Origin: Thermobispora bispora DSM 43833
Lineage (GTDB): Bacteria; Actinomycetota; Actinomycetes; Streptosporangiales; Streptosporangiaceae
Direction of reading: 5' to 3'
Length of the DNA: 64,000 nucleotides
NCBI RefSeq assembly: GCF_000092645.1
Contig: NC_014165.1
Coordinates: forward strand, 4,092,001-4,156,000
Made by a program: the position numbers and the translations under genes
Notes under the pieces: generated by a model
Told to the model about the DNA's origin: nothing
What the model saw: the letters and a program-made list of their open reading frames with translations, nothing else
Database searches by the model: none
In this document: one piece after another, positions 17,209 to 25,083 of the stretch
Layout: each line of letters starts with the position of its first letter
How positions within the stretch are numbered: the first letter of the stretch is position 1

Positions 17209-17595
17209 ATGTCGCTGACCGTCCCCAACGACCTGCTGGAGCGGGCCCGCGCCGGTGAGGTCGACGACGAGTCGTTCCTCGCCTGCGTCCGCGACTCCCT
17301 GCCGTACGCCTGGGAGACGATCTGCAGGCTGGTCGAGGAGCGGAAGCGGACCGGCGCCCCGTTCGCCGACAACCAGGTCCCCCCGCCGGACGAGACCGCC
17401 CGCGGCCAGCTGCTCCGCTGCATGGCGAGCGACGCGATGCGCGGCGCGATCGAGCGTCACTTCGGGGTACGGCTGGCCTTCCAGAACTGCCACCGGGTGG
17501 CCGTCTTCGACCCGGCGGCCACCGCCGCCTACGCGGAGTTCACCTCACCGCGGGCCCAGCTGCTCAACCAGAGCCCCGAGCTCGTCGACTGCTAG
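17209..17595 (+). CDS. Small cysteine-containing protein paired with the CooC-like ATPase
   Basis: A 128-residue soluble protein I cannot place in a named family. It is mostly helical, with a conserved-looking core VRDSLPYAWETICRLVEE and RGQLLRCMASDAMRGAIERH. It has five cysteines (26, 39, 71, 94, 128), one in a Cys-His pair (QNCHRV) and one as the last residue (LVDC). That arrangement would suit metal or thiol chemistry. The start is the ATG at 17209 behind a strong AGGAGAGGAGAG; the open frame further upstream runs through the tandem repeat. It is co-directional with the ATPase gene and may be co-transcribed through the repeat region. Confidence 0.7.
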   Translation: MSLTVPNDLLERARAGEVDDESFLACVRDSLPYAWETICRLVEERKRTGAPFADNQVPPPDETARGQLLRCMASDAMRGAIERHFGVRLAFQNCHRVAVFDPAATAAYAEFTSPRAQLLNQSPELVDC

Positions 17596-17779
17596 CGGCC
17601 GGCGCGCCTCCCCGCGGAGCGCGCCGGTAGCGGCCCGCCGGGTTCGCGGGCCGGCGCGTGGGCCGGGACTTCGCGGGCCGGCGCATGGGCCGGGACGGCG
17701 TACCGGCCGGCCTCCCAGGCCCGCCTTCCGGACGACGGCCGGGCCGGTCGGGGGTTCCGCACCATGCACCCATGGAAAG

Positions 17780-17821
17780 CCCGATCGCCCGGCGTCGAGA
17801 GGCGTGCGCCGGGCGATCGGG
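17780..17821. terminator. Strong hairpin (15-bp stem), probable terminator
   Basis: Perfect arms at 17780-17794 and 17807-17821 (arm CCGATCGCCCGGCG plus one flanking pair) with a 12-nt loop. It lies between the convergent ends of the small Cys protein and the SDR gene. There is no U-run, as is common in high-GC actinobacteria. Confidence 0.6.
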
Positions 17822-17868
17822 TCGCAGACGTGGGGGTCGCTCCGGCGCCGCCCCCACCCGGCCGCCCA

Positions 17869-17910
17869 CCGGCGGGGCGCACCGCACCGGCCCTGGGTGC
17901 GCCCCGCCGG
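17869..17910. terminator. Second strong hairpin (14-bp stem), probable bidirectional terminator
   Basis: Perfect arms CCGGCGGGGCGCAC at 17869-17882 and its complement at 17897-17910 enclose a 14-nt loop. With the hairpin at 17780 it separates two convergent transcription units. Confidence 0.6.
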
Positions 17911-18013
17911 ACCGGGCTTACGGCGGTCCGCCAGGGCAGGGCCGGCCCACCACGGCGTGCGGATCGAGGCCGAACGAGAACGGCGGAGGCCGCCGTGGCG
18001 AGCCCCGCCCGGG

Positions 18014-18772
18014 TCAGCGGGCGCCGCCGGTGACGTAGATGGTCTGGCCGGTGACGTAGGAGGCGTCGTCGGAGGCGAGGAAGGCCACCACGGAGGCGAT
18101 CTCGGAGGGGTCGGCGACCCGGCGCAGCGGGATCAGCTTCGCGGCGGCGGCCTGGTGCTCCTCCGGGGTGGAGCCGACCCGTGCCGCCGTGGCCGCGGTC
18201 ATCGCCGTGGCGACATAGCCCGGGGCGACCGCGTTCACCCGGATGCCGAACGGCCCGAGCTCGATCGCCACGGTCGCGGTGAAGGCCTGAATCCCCGCCT
18301 TGGCCGCCGAGTAGTTCGCCTGGCCGCGATTGCCGAGCGCGGACCGGCTCGACAGGCTCACGATCGCCCCGGACCGCTGCTCGACCATGTGCTTCTGCAC
18401 GGCCTTCGTCATCAGGAACACGCTCTTGAGGTTGACGTCGAGGACCCGATCCCAGTCCTCCTCGGACATCTTGAAGAGCAGGTTGTCCCGGATGATGCCT
18501 GCGTTGTTCACGAGCACGTCGATCCGGCCGAACCGGTCCACCACATCGGCGACCAGCCGCTCCACCTGAGCGCTGTCGGAGACGTCGGCGCCGAAGGCGG
18601 CCGCCTGGCCACCGGTGACGGTGATCTCGTCAACGATCGCGGAGCAGCGGTCGGCGGTCAGGTCCACGCAGGCGACCGTGGCGCCCTCGGCCGCGAGACG
18701 GCGGGCGGTGGCGGCCCCGATCCCCTGGGCCGCCCCGGTCACGATCGCGTACTTCCCGGCGAACCTCGACAT
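18014..18772 (-). CDS. Short-chain dehydrogenase/reductase, FabG-like
   Basis: A 252-residue NAD(P)-dependent oxidoreductase of the classical SDR family. The dinucleotide motif TGAAQGIG sits at 12-19, NNAG at 89-92, Asn114, a catalytic serine at about 141-142, Tyr154 and Lys158 (YSAAK). The C-terminal DASYVTGQTIYVTGGAR is typical of 3-oxoacyl-ACP reductases. It is not in a fatty-acid synthesis cluster, so it may reduce another beta-keto ester, such as a polyhydroxyalkanoate precursor or a secondary metabolite. The ATG at 18772 is preceded by GGAGAGGG. A likely promoter lies just upstream in the short AT-rich stretch near 18800-18840. Confidence 0.9.
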   Translation of the reverse strand: MSRFAGKYAIVTGAAQGIGAATARRLAAEGATVACVDLTADRCSAIVDEITVTGGQAAAFGADVSDSAQVERLVADVVDRFGRIDVLVNNAGIIRDNLLFKMSEEDWDRVLDVNLKSVFLMTKAVQKHMVEQRSGAIVSLSSRSALGNRGQANYSAAKAGIQAFTATVAIELGPFGIRVNAVAPGYVATAMTAATAARVGSTPEEHQAAAAKLIPLRRVADPSEIASVVAFLASDDASYVTGQTIYVTGGAR

Positions 18773-18821
18773 TGCCCTCTCCCTCCCCGAGGATCGTTAG
18801 GCGATCTAGCTAACCCACCGC

Positions 18822-19330
18822 TCAGTATGGCAACCGAAAATACCGACCGGTAGGTATCTCCGCGTATCGCCGAGACGCACCGAGGAGTACGGCACCCCGG
18901 CCGTCCTCGATCTGGTGGTCAAGGATCTCGCTCAAGTGGCAGGGCGTGCGGGTGCTGAGGTCGAGCGACTGCTCCGCGGCGAGGGTCTCGACGTCCAGCC
19001 CGTGCACCCATAGGACGCAGAACCCCAGCGACCAGAGGTCCGGGTCGCCCCCATCGTCCTCGGCGAAGATGGCCGACTCCAGCAGGTCGTACAGGTAGGT
19101 CGGCGATCGCGGATCGAGCGATTCGAGGGCCGGTGACCGCGCGAGCCGATCGGACGTGGGCTCGCCGGCGTCGATCCCGCCGGCCCCGGCATCGGACGCG
19201 CCCGGTCGTCGTCCTCCAGGGGACGGCTCTCCATCGCCTTGGCTTCCTCGTATGCCGGGAAAGCGGTGAGGTCCGCGCCGGGCTCGAACTTCACCACGGC
19301 CCGCTTCACCGGCGGCTCGTGATCGATCAT
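18822..19330 (-). pseudogene. Frameshifted small gene, unknown function
   Basis: Two reading frames together make one plausible 170-residue acidic protein. The first frame starts MIDHEPPVKRAVVKFEPGAD at 19330 and stays protein-like to about LEDDDRARP. The adjacent frame then continues DAGAGGIDAGEPTSD through ESLDPRSPTYLYDLLESAIF to RYFRLPY at 18822. Beyond the switch each frame becomes arginine/serine-rich nonsense. The shift lies near 19190-19205 and equals one missing base. This may be a true pseudogene or a sequencing error; a programmed shift is unlikely because I see no slippery site. I do not recognise the family. It lies just upstream of the SDR gene on the same strand. Confidence 0.55.
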
Positions 19331-19725
19331 GGGGCCGTGGTACCCGCTCCGGCTTGCCGTGCCACTGGATCATCCGCAGCCCTTGTGGCCGCTCGGCCGG
19401 TCGATCGTGCCCCGGAATCAGCGCGCGCCCGGCCCGTTCCGGGCGCTGGGCCGCACCCCCTCGGCGTGTCGTTTCGCACGGCCGTCCCGGTCGCCACGAT
19501 GCGCACCGGCCCTCACCTGGTTCCGGACGTGGGAACGCTAAGGCGCGAGCCGTCACCGCTCACCGTGCCGGCTCCCGGCGTCCCCGGTGGCCCGATGTAC
19601 GGCCCCGCGTCCGCGATCGCCGCCCGGAAACACTGAAGGCGGGCCGTACCCTCATCGGGCGCAGCTCCCGTGAGCGGCTGCGACGCCCATCGGCCGGCGC
19701 CCGAAACCGGGAACGGACACGCGAA
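19331..19725. other. Intergenic region, nothing recognised
   Basis: About 395 bp between the start of the frameshifted gene and the terminator of the secreted-protein gene. The open frames are arginine-rich shadows without ribosome sites. Confidence 0.4.
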
Positions 19726-19754
19726 GGCGCGGCCCGCCATGGGCGGACCGCGCC
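19726..19754 (-). terminator. Hairpin terminator of the secreted-protein gene
   Basis: Arms GGCGCGG(C)CCGCC and GGCGG(A)CCGCGCC, twelve pairs with one mismatch, enclose a 3-nt loop. It starts 14 bp beyond the stop codon of the minus-strand gene at 19768. Confidence 0.6.
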
Positions 19755-19767
19755 CGGTCACGGAGGA

Positions 19768-20265
19768 TCAGCGCACCCAGCCCTTGCCCGTGTAGATCGT
19801 GCGCCACTTGCCGCAGGAGGACGGCCGGCCGCCGGTGGTCCGGACCTGGCAGACGCGGACGTCCACCCGGTCCACGTTGCGCTCGTTGTAGGAGAAGGCC
19901 TCGAAGCGGCGGTAGCCGCACTCCCGCACCCGCTTGACGTCGTAGTACCGGTGCGGGCCGAAACCGCGCCAGTGACGGAAGCGGATCTCGAGGTAGGCGC
20001 ACTTCCCGCCGCGCCAGTGCGGGCGCCGGTCGAAGTCCCAGAGCTTGCCGGACACCTGCACCCGGTTGGAGTGGCGGCCGGTGGCGGTGACGCGGATCGC
20101 ACCGCTCGCCTTCGCGAGGCTGTTGGTCGAGGAGTAGACGCCCCAGTGCCGCGAGTAGTGGATCGGCGCGGCGGAGGCTGAGGTCGAGGTGGCCGGAAGA
20201 CCGATCGCCAGCGCGGCGGCGGTGGCCGCGGCGGTTCCGAGAACGGTACGGAGGGTGCGTGACAT
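19768..20265 (-). CDS. Small secreted protein with four cysteines
   Basis: A 165-residue exported protein of unknown function. A Sec signal peptide spans about residues 1-33 (SRTLRTVLGTAAATAAALAI, then STSASAAP). The mature part is basic, rich in Arg, Tyr and Trp, and reads as a beta-sandwich (IRVTATGRHSNRVQVSGKLW). Its four cysteines (KCAYLEIRF, RECGYRRF, VRVCQVRT, SSCGKW) are likely to form two disulfides. Similar small secreted proteins occur in many streptomycetes without known roles. I chose the ATG at 20265, behind AGGGAG, over an upstream in-frame start. PHO-box-like repeats lie 93 bp upstream. Confidence 0.75.
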   Translation of the reverse strand: MSRTLRTVLGTAAATAAALAIGLPATSTSASAAPIHYSRHWGVYSSTNSLAKASGAIRVTATGRHSNRVQVSGKLWDFDRRPHWRGGKCAYLEIRFRHWRGFGPHRYYDVKRVRECGYRRFEAFSYNERNVDRVDVRVCQVRTTGGRPSSCGKWRTIYTGKGWVR

Positions 20266-20357
20266 GCTCGGCTCCCTGTTTCGGACTGCCCCGGCCTTTC
20301 CGGGGTCGCGAATCACTGATAGCCCGGACCGCCTACAGGGGCCTTGCACGCGCCGGC

Positions 20358-20390
20358 GATCACTTGACGATCACTTAAATCCCGCTTGAC
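20358..20390. promoter_or_regulatory. 11-bp direct repeats resembling a PhoP/OmpR-type box
   Basis: GATCACTTGAC (20358-20368) is followed directly by GATCACTTAAA (20369-20379) and the looser TCCCGCTTGAC (20380-20390). Direct repeats with an 11-bp period are how OmpR/PhoP-type regulators bind. The pattern is similar to Streptomyces PHO boxes (G-T-TCA-C). It lies about 93 bp upstream of the secreted-protein start. Confidence 0.35.
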
Positions 20391-20848
20391 GATCTCCCGG
20401 AACGTCCCCGGATGCGCCGATCTCCGGCCAGGCGAGCCCTTCCGGCCCATGCTCGGCGGGGGCGCGCGATCGGCTCGAGCCAGAGCGCGATCCGAGCGAG
20501 CCGGGCAAAGGGCACCCCGTTCACGCGGTACGCACCGCTCTCACGGGAAACGCACCGCGGGACGGATCAGTGAGCTCCGGCCCGCTCCGGCGCACGACGT
20601 CCCAGGAGCCGATGCGGATCGAGGGAGAAGTACTCCCGCCCCGGCCGTCGCAGGACGTGCGCCGGCGGGCCGATCATCGGCCGAGCGCCCGGTGTCCCGA
20701 GGATCTACCGCTCCAGGGCGCCTTCCAGGCCCGGATCGCGACCTCTATGCCCGAGCCGGAGAAGCCGACCCCGGTGCGCGGCCGGACGCGCCATGCGGGC
20801 CGGACCATGGCGCCGGCCGGCCCACCGAGCGGCGGACGCCCGCCGGGC
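20391..20848. other. Intergenic region, no gene seen
   Basis: About 460 bp between the PHO-like repeats and the methyltransferase stop. It holds GC-rich sequence whose open frames mirror the neighbouring coding strand bias. No hairpin, tRNA or ribosome site stands out. Confidence 0.4.
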
Positions 20849-22321
20849 TCAGCGGTCCGTGACCGCGCAGAAGTAACCGTCGGCGATCAGCGGCCGGAGG
20901 ATCTCCGGGGCGCGGCGCAGCAGGTTGGCCGGCTTCTCCCCGGTGAGCTCGGCGATCGCGACGAGCAGGGGGCGCGTCGGCAGCTTTCCGTCGCACACCC
21001 CGGCGAGCGCCGCCTCGACCGTGCCGACCGTGGTGGCCCGGCGCAGGCCGCGGGTCTGCCGGAGCACGATGCGGGACGGGTCATCGGCCCCCGGCGGCCC
21101 GACCCGCTCCTCCACGATCCCCTCGGCGAGCGCGAGCGGTGTGTCGAGCAGCTCCTCGTCGGCGAGCTCGTGCGCCGACCGGACCGCCTCGAGCACCTCC
21201 TCGACGTGCGCCCCGACCGGCTGCTCGACCTCCCAGGGGAGCTCCTCCACCCGGACCACGGGCCGGAGCGAGCCGCGGTTGTGCAGGGCGATCCACCCGA
21301 ATCCGATCCCGGTGACGCCCATCGACTCCAGCCACCCGAGCCACTCGTCGTAGCGCTCCCGGTAGGCCGGGGTGCCCTGCTCCACGGAGTCGCGCAGCCA
21401 CAGCTCCACGTACTCGGCGGGGTCGCGCACGACGCGCTGGACCGCCCAGCCGTCGCAGCCGGACTCCTCGAGCCAGCCGCCGACCCGGTCCCGCCAGTCC
21501 TCGCCCCGGAGGTGGAGCCAGTTGGCGAGGAACCTGGCGTGCCCGCCGGGCTCCAGGTGCCGGGGCGCGAGCCGTACCAGGTCGCGGCAGAACTCATCCG
21601 CCTGGCGGCCGCTCTCCCGGTACGCGTACCGGGCGGTCGGGGAGATCACGAACGGCGGGTTGGCGACGATCAGGTCGAACCGCTCATCGGCCACCGGGTC
21701 GTACATCGACCCCTGCCTGGCGTCGACCTCGCCCACCCCGGAGAGCGCCCAGGTGAGCCGGGCGAGGCAGAGCGCCCGGGGGTTCACATCGGTGGCGACG
21801 ATCTCGGACGCCCGGCCGGCGAGGTGGAGCACCTGGACCCCGGACCCGGTGCCGAGGTCGAGCGCCCGGCCGACCGGCCCGGTCGTCCACGCCAGGCGCG
21901 CCAGGCTCGCGGACGCGCCGCCCGCGCCGACCACGTGGTCGCACCGGAGCGCCGGATCGCCCGGCCGTACCTTGCGATCGGCGACCACCCACGCGGGGCG
22001 GCCGGACTCGACCTGCCACGGCCGGATCTCCACGGCCGCCCGGACCAGGTCGCCGTCCGCGACCAGCAGCCCTGCCTCGAGCAGCTCGGGCACGGGCAGA
22101 TCCAGTGCGGCGGGGTCCACGGAGACGCCGAGCCACCACAGCCGGATGAGCGCGGCGAGCGGGTCGCCGTCGGCCGTGGCGCGGAGCGCCGGCACGATCT
22201 CCTCGCGGTCGAGGGCGGCGGCGGCCACCTCACCGAGCCGCTCCCGCACCCCCTCGGCGGTGAACCCGGTCTCGAGGAAGCGCTCCCGGAGCCGTGCGGC
22301 CAGTCCGGAGGGAAGGTCCAT
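20849..22321 (-). CDS. Class I SAM-dependent methyltransferase (PrmC/RsmC-like, NPPF motif)
   Basis: A 490-residue methyltransferase. The N-terminal 140 residues form a winged-helix-like region that ends in VRPGDPALRCDHVVGAGGAS. The Rossmann core follows, with SAM motif I DLGTGSGVQ (about 155-163), the acidic tip ATDVNPRALCLAR, and motif IV VANPPFV (about 219-225). NPPF/Y places it among enzymes methylating amide or ring nitrogens of glutamine or nucleobases. A long C-terminal part carries a second fold of unknown role. Proteins of this layout are common in actinobacteria; the substrate is not known to me. The ATG at 22321 follows GGGAGGCGGCGAGCGC, and the TetR gene lies just upstream. Confidence 0.82.
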   Translation of the reverse strand: MDLPSGLAARLRERFLETGFTAEGVRERLGEVAAAALDREEIVPALRATADGDPLAALIRLWWLGVSVDPAALDLPVPELLEAGLLVADGDLVRAAVEIRPWQVESGRPAWVVADRKVRPGDPALRCDHVVGAGGASASLARLAWTTGPVGRALDLGTGSGVQVLHLAGRASEIVATDVNPRALCLARLTWALSGVGEVDARQGSMYDPVADERFDLIVANPPFVISPTARYAYRESGRQADEFCRDLVRLAPRHLEPGGHARFLANWLHLRGEDWRDRVGGWLEESGCDGWAVQRVVRDPAEYVELWLRDSVEQGTPAYRERYDEWLGWLESMGVTGIGFGWIALHNRGSLRPVVRVEELPWEVEQPVGAHVEEVLEAVRSAHELADEELLDTPLALAEGIVEERVGPPGADDPSRIVLRQTRGLRRATTVGTVEAALAGVCDGKLPTRPLLVAIAELTGEKPANLLRRAPEILRPLIADGYFCAVTDR

Positions 22322-22339
22322 GCGCTCGCCGCCTCCCGC

Positions 22340-22984
22340 TCAGGCCGACGGCATCTTCAGGCTGAGCCACGCGGCCTCGCCCAGCGCCCGGATCTCCTCC
22401 TGGGTGGGCTGGTGGGCGCCCGCGAACCACAGGCGGCACATCTCCTGGGCCGGCCCGAGCCACAGCACGTAGCACATGGTCGGCTCGACCGGGCGGAGGA
22501 TCTTCTCCTTCATGAACGGACGCCACCAGGCGGCGACCTGGCGGAAGAACGCCCGCCGCAGCTCGGCGACCTCCGGGCCGCCGGGCTCGTGGCGCCGGGG
22601 CGGCCGCTCGGTGATCAGCAGGCGGGCGCGCTCGGGGTGCTCGCCACACCAGGACATGTGCATCGCGACGATCGACTCGATCCCGCTGCGGGCGTCGGTG
22701 TGCTTGGACAGCTCGGCGATGAACGCGTCCTGGTACGCCTTGAGGATGTCGGCGTACAGCACGCCGAAGACATGCTCTTTGCTGGAGAAGTGGTGGTAGA
22801 AGCTGCCGACGCTGACGCCGCTCTCGGCTCGCAGGCTGGCGAGGGTGGTGGCGGAGACGCCGTCACGGCTGAACCGGCGCAACGCCCCTTCGAGGATGCG
22901 CGTCCGGCCGTCACGTCCCGCCTTCGCGTTGGTCACAAGGTCAATGGTGTCCAACCGAACGTAGCTCGGCAAATCCCGGGTCAC
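22340..22984 (-). CDS. TetR-family transcriptional regulator
   Basis: A 214-residue repressor. The helix-turn-helix covers about residues 25-70: RTRILEGALRRFSRDGVSAT, TLASLRAESGVSVGSFYHHF and SSKEHVFGVLY. The C-terminal ligand-binding half is all helical, with an unusual number of tryptophans. The start used is a GTG at 22984 without a clear ribosome site; another GTG at 22936 (VTNAKAG) could be the true start. Only 39 bp separate it from the divergent SURF1 gene, and an inverted repeat there is a candidate operator. The stop is 18 bp before the methyltransferase ATG, so they may be co-transcribed. Confidence 0.85.
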   Translation of the reverse strand: MTRDLPSYVRLDTIDLVTNAKAGRDGRTRILEGALRRFSRDGVSATTLASLRAESGVSVGSFYHHFSSKEHVFGVLYADILKAYQDAFIAELSKHTDARSGIESIVAMHMSWCGEHPERARLLITERPPRRHEPGGPEVAELRRAFFRQVAAWWRPFMKEKILRPVEPTMCYVLWLGPAQEMCRLWFAGAHQPTQEEIRALGEAAWLSLKMPSA

Positions 22985-22995
22985 CCCGTAAGGAG

Positions 22996-23026
22996 CACGT
23001 CACCGGCTGTCTAGGCTGGTCACGTG
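22996..23026. promoter_or_regulatory. Candidate TetR operator and leaderless SURF1 promoter
   Basis: CACGTCACC (22996-23004) and GGTCACGTG (23018-23026) form a 9-13-9 inverted repeat with one mismatch. It overlaps the SURF1 GTG start. TAGGCT at 23012-23017 is a good actinobacterial -10 element only 6 nt before that GTG, suggesting a leaderless message. Confidence 0.4.
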
Positions 23027-23818
23027 TACCGATTCCTCGCCACGCCGCGATGGGTGGGGCTCACCCTGCTCCTGATCGTCCTCATCCCCGCCTTCTACTT
23101 CCTCGGCAAGTGGCAGTACTCCCGCTACGAGGCGCGCTCTGCGGCGAGCGAGCGGATCAGCGCCAACCTGAAGGCGGACCCGGTCCCGCTGGAGCGGCTC
23201 GACCGGATCGGCGGCTCCGTGCCCAAGGAGAACGCCTACCGCAGGGTGACCGCCACCGGCCGGTACGACCCCGCGCACGAGCTGGTGGTACGGCTGCGCT
23301 CGCAGAACGGCCGCCCCGGCTTCTATGTGGTGACCCCGCTGGTCACCGGCGACGGTGCGGTGCTGGTGAACCGCGGCTGGGTGCCCGTGGGCGCCACGGC
23401 CGAGACACCGCCGGAGGTCCCCCCGGCCCCCACCGGGGAGGTGACGGTCACCGGATGGCTCCTGCCCTCCGAGACCGAGGAGTCGACCGGCATCAAGAAC
23501 CTGTCCGGCCTGCCGCCCGGGCAGATCGTCCTCATCAACACCGAGGAGATCGGCAAGGGCCTGCCGTACCGGCTGTACGGGGGGTTCGTGCAGCTCGCCG
23601 AGCAGCGGCCCGCGGCCACCCCCGCGCCCGAACCGGTGCCCGAGCCCAGCGTGGGCGGCGGCGGCCTGCTCAACCTCGCTTACTCACTGCAATGGTGGCT
23701 GTTCATCGGCATCGCGATCGCCGGGTGGTTCATCCTCGCCCGGCGCGAGGCCCGGGAGCGGCGGCAGGCCGATACGGCCGTGATCACCGATCGTGATCAC
23801 GACCGTATCAGCGGGTAA
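23024..23818 (+). CDS. SURF1-family cytochrome oxidase assembly protein
   Basis: A 264-residue membrane protein of the SURF1 family, which assists heme a insertion into cytochrome c oxidase. Two membrane helices bracket the protein: WVGLTLLLIVLIPAFYFLGK near the N-terminus and WLFIGIAIAGWFIL near the C-terminus. Between them lies a soluble domain with the family patterns GKWQYSRYEAR, YRRVTATGRYDP, GFYVVTPLV and VLVNRGWVP. The C-terminal Q-W-W-x-F motif (LQWWLF) is present. Cytochrome oxidase genes are not in the window. The last codons coincide with a hairpin at 23771-23809. The start is GTG at 23024. Confidence 0.92.
   Translation: MYRFLATPRWVGLTLLLIVLIPAFYFLGKWQYSRYEARSAASERISANLKADPVPLERLDRIGGSVPKENAYRRVTATGRYDPAHELVVRLRSQNGRPGFYVVTPLVTGDGAVLVNRGWVPVGATAETPPEVPPAPTGEVTVTGWLLPSETEESTGIKNLSGLPPGQIVLINTEEIGKGLPYRLYGGFVQLAEQRPAATPAPEPVPEPSVGGGGLLNLAYSLQWWLFIGIAIAGWFILARREARERRQADTAVITDRDHDRISG
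23771..23809 (+). terminator. Hairpin overlapping the 3' end of the SURF1 gene
   Basis: Sixteen-bp arms (GATACGGCCGTGATCA and TGATCACGACCGTATC, one C-A mismatch) enclose a 7-nt loop, all inside the last codons and 9 bp before the stop. The stem itself contains two GTGATCAC palindromes. It is probably a terminator embedded in coding sequence. Confidence 0.5.
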
Positions 23819-23849
23819 CCGAACGGATACCAAGAGGAGACCACCCAGC

Positions 23850-23886
23850 TTGTTCGGTGTGACCCCTTGGCCCTACCGTTACTACT
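23850..23886 (+). promoter_or_regulatory. Likely leaderless promoter of the amidohydrolase gene
   Basis: TTGTTC (23850-23855), an 18-bp spacer and TACCGT (23874-23879) resemble -35/-10 elements. The -10 ends 7 nt before the GTG start at 23887, no ribosome site exists, and an in-frame stop (23860-23862) excludes an upstream start. Confidence 0.4.
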
Positions 23887-25083
23887 GTGACGACGCCGGT
23901 TCATCCCGACCCAGAACCGAGGCGCCGGGACTACGTGATCATCTCCGTTGATGATCATCTCATCGAGCCGGCCGACCTCTTCAAGGACCGCCTACCGGCG
24001 AAGTACAAGGACCAGGCTCCCAAGGTCGTCGAGACCGAGTCGGGTCACCAGGTGTGGCGGTTCGGCGGGGCGACCTACCCGTGCGCCGGGCTCGACGTGG
24101 GCGCCGGCCTGCCCAAACGCCAGTGGACTCTCGAACCGGTGCGTTTCGAGGACATGCGGCCGGGCTGCTACGACATCGAGGCCCGGATCGCCGACATGGA
24201 CCGGGCGGGCATCTGGGCCGCGCTGTGCTTCCCCGGCATGCTGGCCACCCAGGCGGGGGTGATCTTCGCCCGTACCCCCGACCCGGACCTCGGGCTCGCC
24301 CTGATGCGGGCGTGGAACGATTGGCACGTGGAGGTGTGGGCGGGCACCTACCCGGAGCGGATCATCGCCCTCCAGCTCCCGTGGCTGCGCGACCCGGAGA
24401 TCGCGGCCAAGGAGATCAGGGCGAACGCCGCCCGCGGGTTCAAGGCGGTGGTGTTCCCCGAGTTCCCCACCCGGTTGCGCCTGCCGTCGATCCACTCGGG
24501 TTACTGGGACCCGTTCTTCGCCGCCTGCGAGGAGACCGGCACCGTGGTCTGCCTGCACACCGGCGGCGCCTCCTGGGTACCGGCGCCCTCACCCGACACC
24601 CCGATCGAGGCGATCACCACCCTGATCCCGGCGAGCGCGATGTTCGCCTGCGCCGACTGGCTGTGGTCCGGTGTGCCGCTGCGCTTCCCGGGACTGCGCA
24701 TCCTCATCGTCGAGGGCGGGATCGGCTGGCTGCCGCTGCTCGCCGAACGGGCCGACTACGCCGCCACCCACCCGGTCGCCGGCGAGCCGAGCTGGCAGGG
24801 CCCGCTCAAGCCGAGCGACGTGCTGCGGCGCAACTTCTATTTCGGAACGCTCGACGACAGCGCGATCAGCACGGTCCGGCTCGCCGTGGGCATGGACCAC
24901 GTGCTGCTGGAGAGCGGCTACCCGCGGGCCGAGTCCACCTGGCCCGACACCCAGCGGACGGTCACCCGCAACCTCGGCAACCTCCCGCCCGCCGATATCG
25001 CCCGGATCACGTACGGCAACGCCGCCCGGCTCTTCGGTCACCCGCTGCCGTCCCGGGCGTGGCTGCGGATGGAGACGCTCTGA
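23887..25083 (+). CDS. Amidohydrolase-family (amidohydro_2, TIM-barrel) metal hydrolase or decarboxylase
   Basis: A 398-residue TIM-barrel protein of the amidohydrolase-2 family. It starts RRDYVIISVDDHLIEPADLF, the D-x-H-like N-terminal metal motif of this branch. Further signs are MDRAGIWAALCFPG, YPERIIALQLPWLRDPE, the metal histidine in VCLHTGGASW, and ILIVEGGIGWLP near the C-terminus, followed by TYGNAARLFGHPLP. Relatives are decarboxylases (ACMSD-like) or lactone and amide hydrolases of aromatic degradation. The substrate is not predictable. Its 3' end overlaps the convergent DUF1232 gene by 46 bp. Confidence 0.85.
   Translation: MTTPVHPDPEPRRRDYVIISVDDHLIEPADLFKDRLPAKYKDQAPKVVETESGHQVWRFGGATYPCAGLDVGAGLPKRQWTLEPVRFEDMRPGCYDIEARIADMDRAGIWAALCFPGMLATQAGVIFARTPDPDLGLALMRAWNDWHVEVWAGTYPERIIALQLPWLRDPEIAAKEIRANAARGFKAVVFPEFPTRLRLPSIHSGYWDPFFAACEETGTVVCLHTGGASWVPAPSPDTPIEAITTLIPASAMFACADWLWSGVPLRFPGLRILIVEGGIGWLPLLAERADYAATHPVAGEPSWQGPLKPSDVLRRNFYFGTLDDSAISTVRLAVGMDHVLLESGYPRAESTWPDTQRTVTRNLGNLPPADIARITYGNAARLFGHPLPSRAWLRMETL

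Noticed and set aside
20570-23014. 814-codon open frame on the plus strand
   Set aside because: It is the antisense shadow of the methyltransferase and TetR genes, with the mirrored codon bias of very GC-rich DNA.
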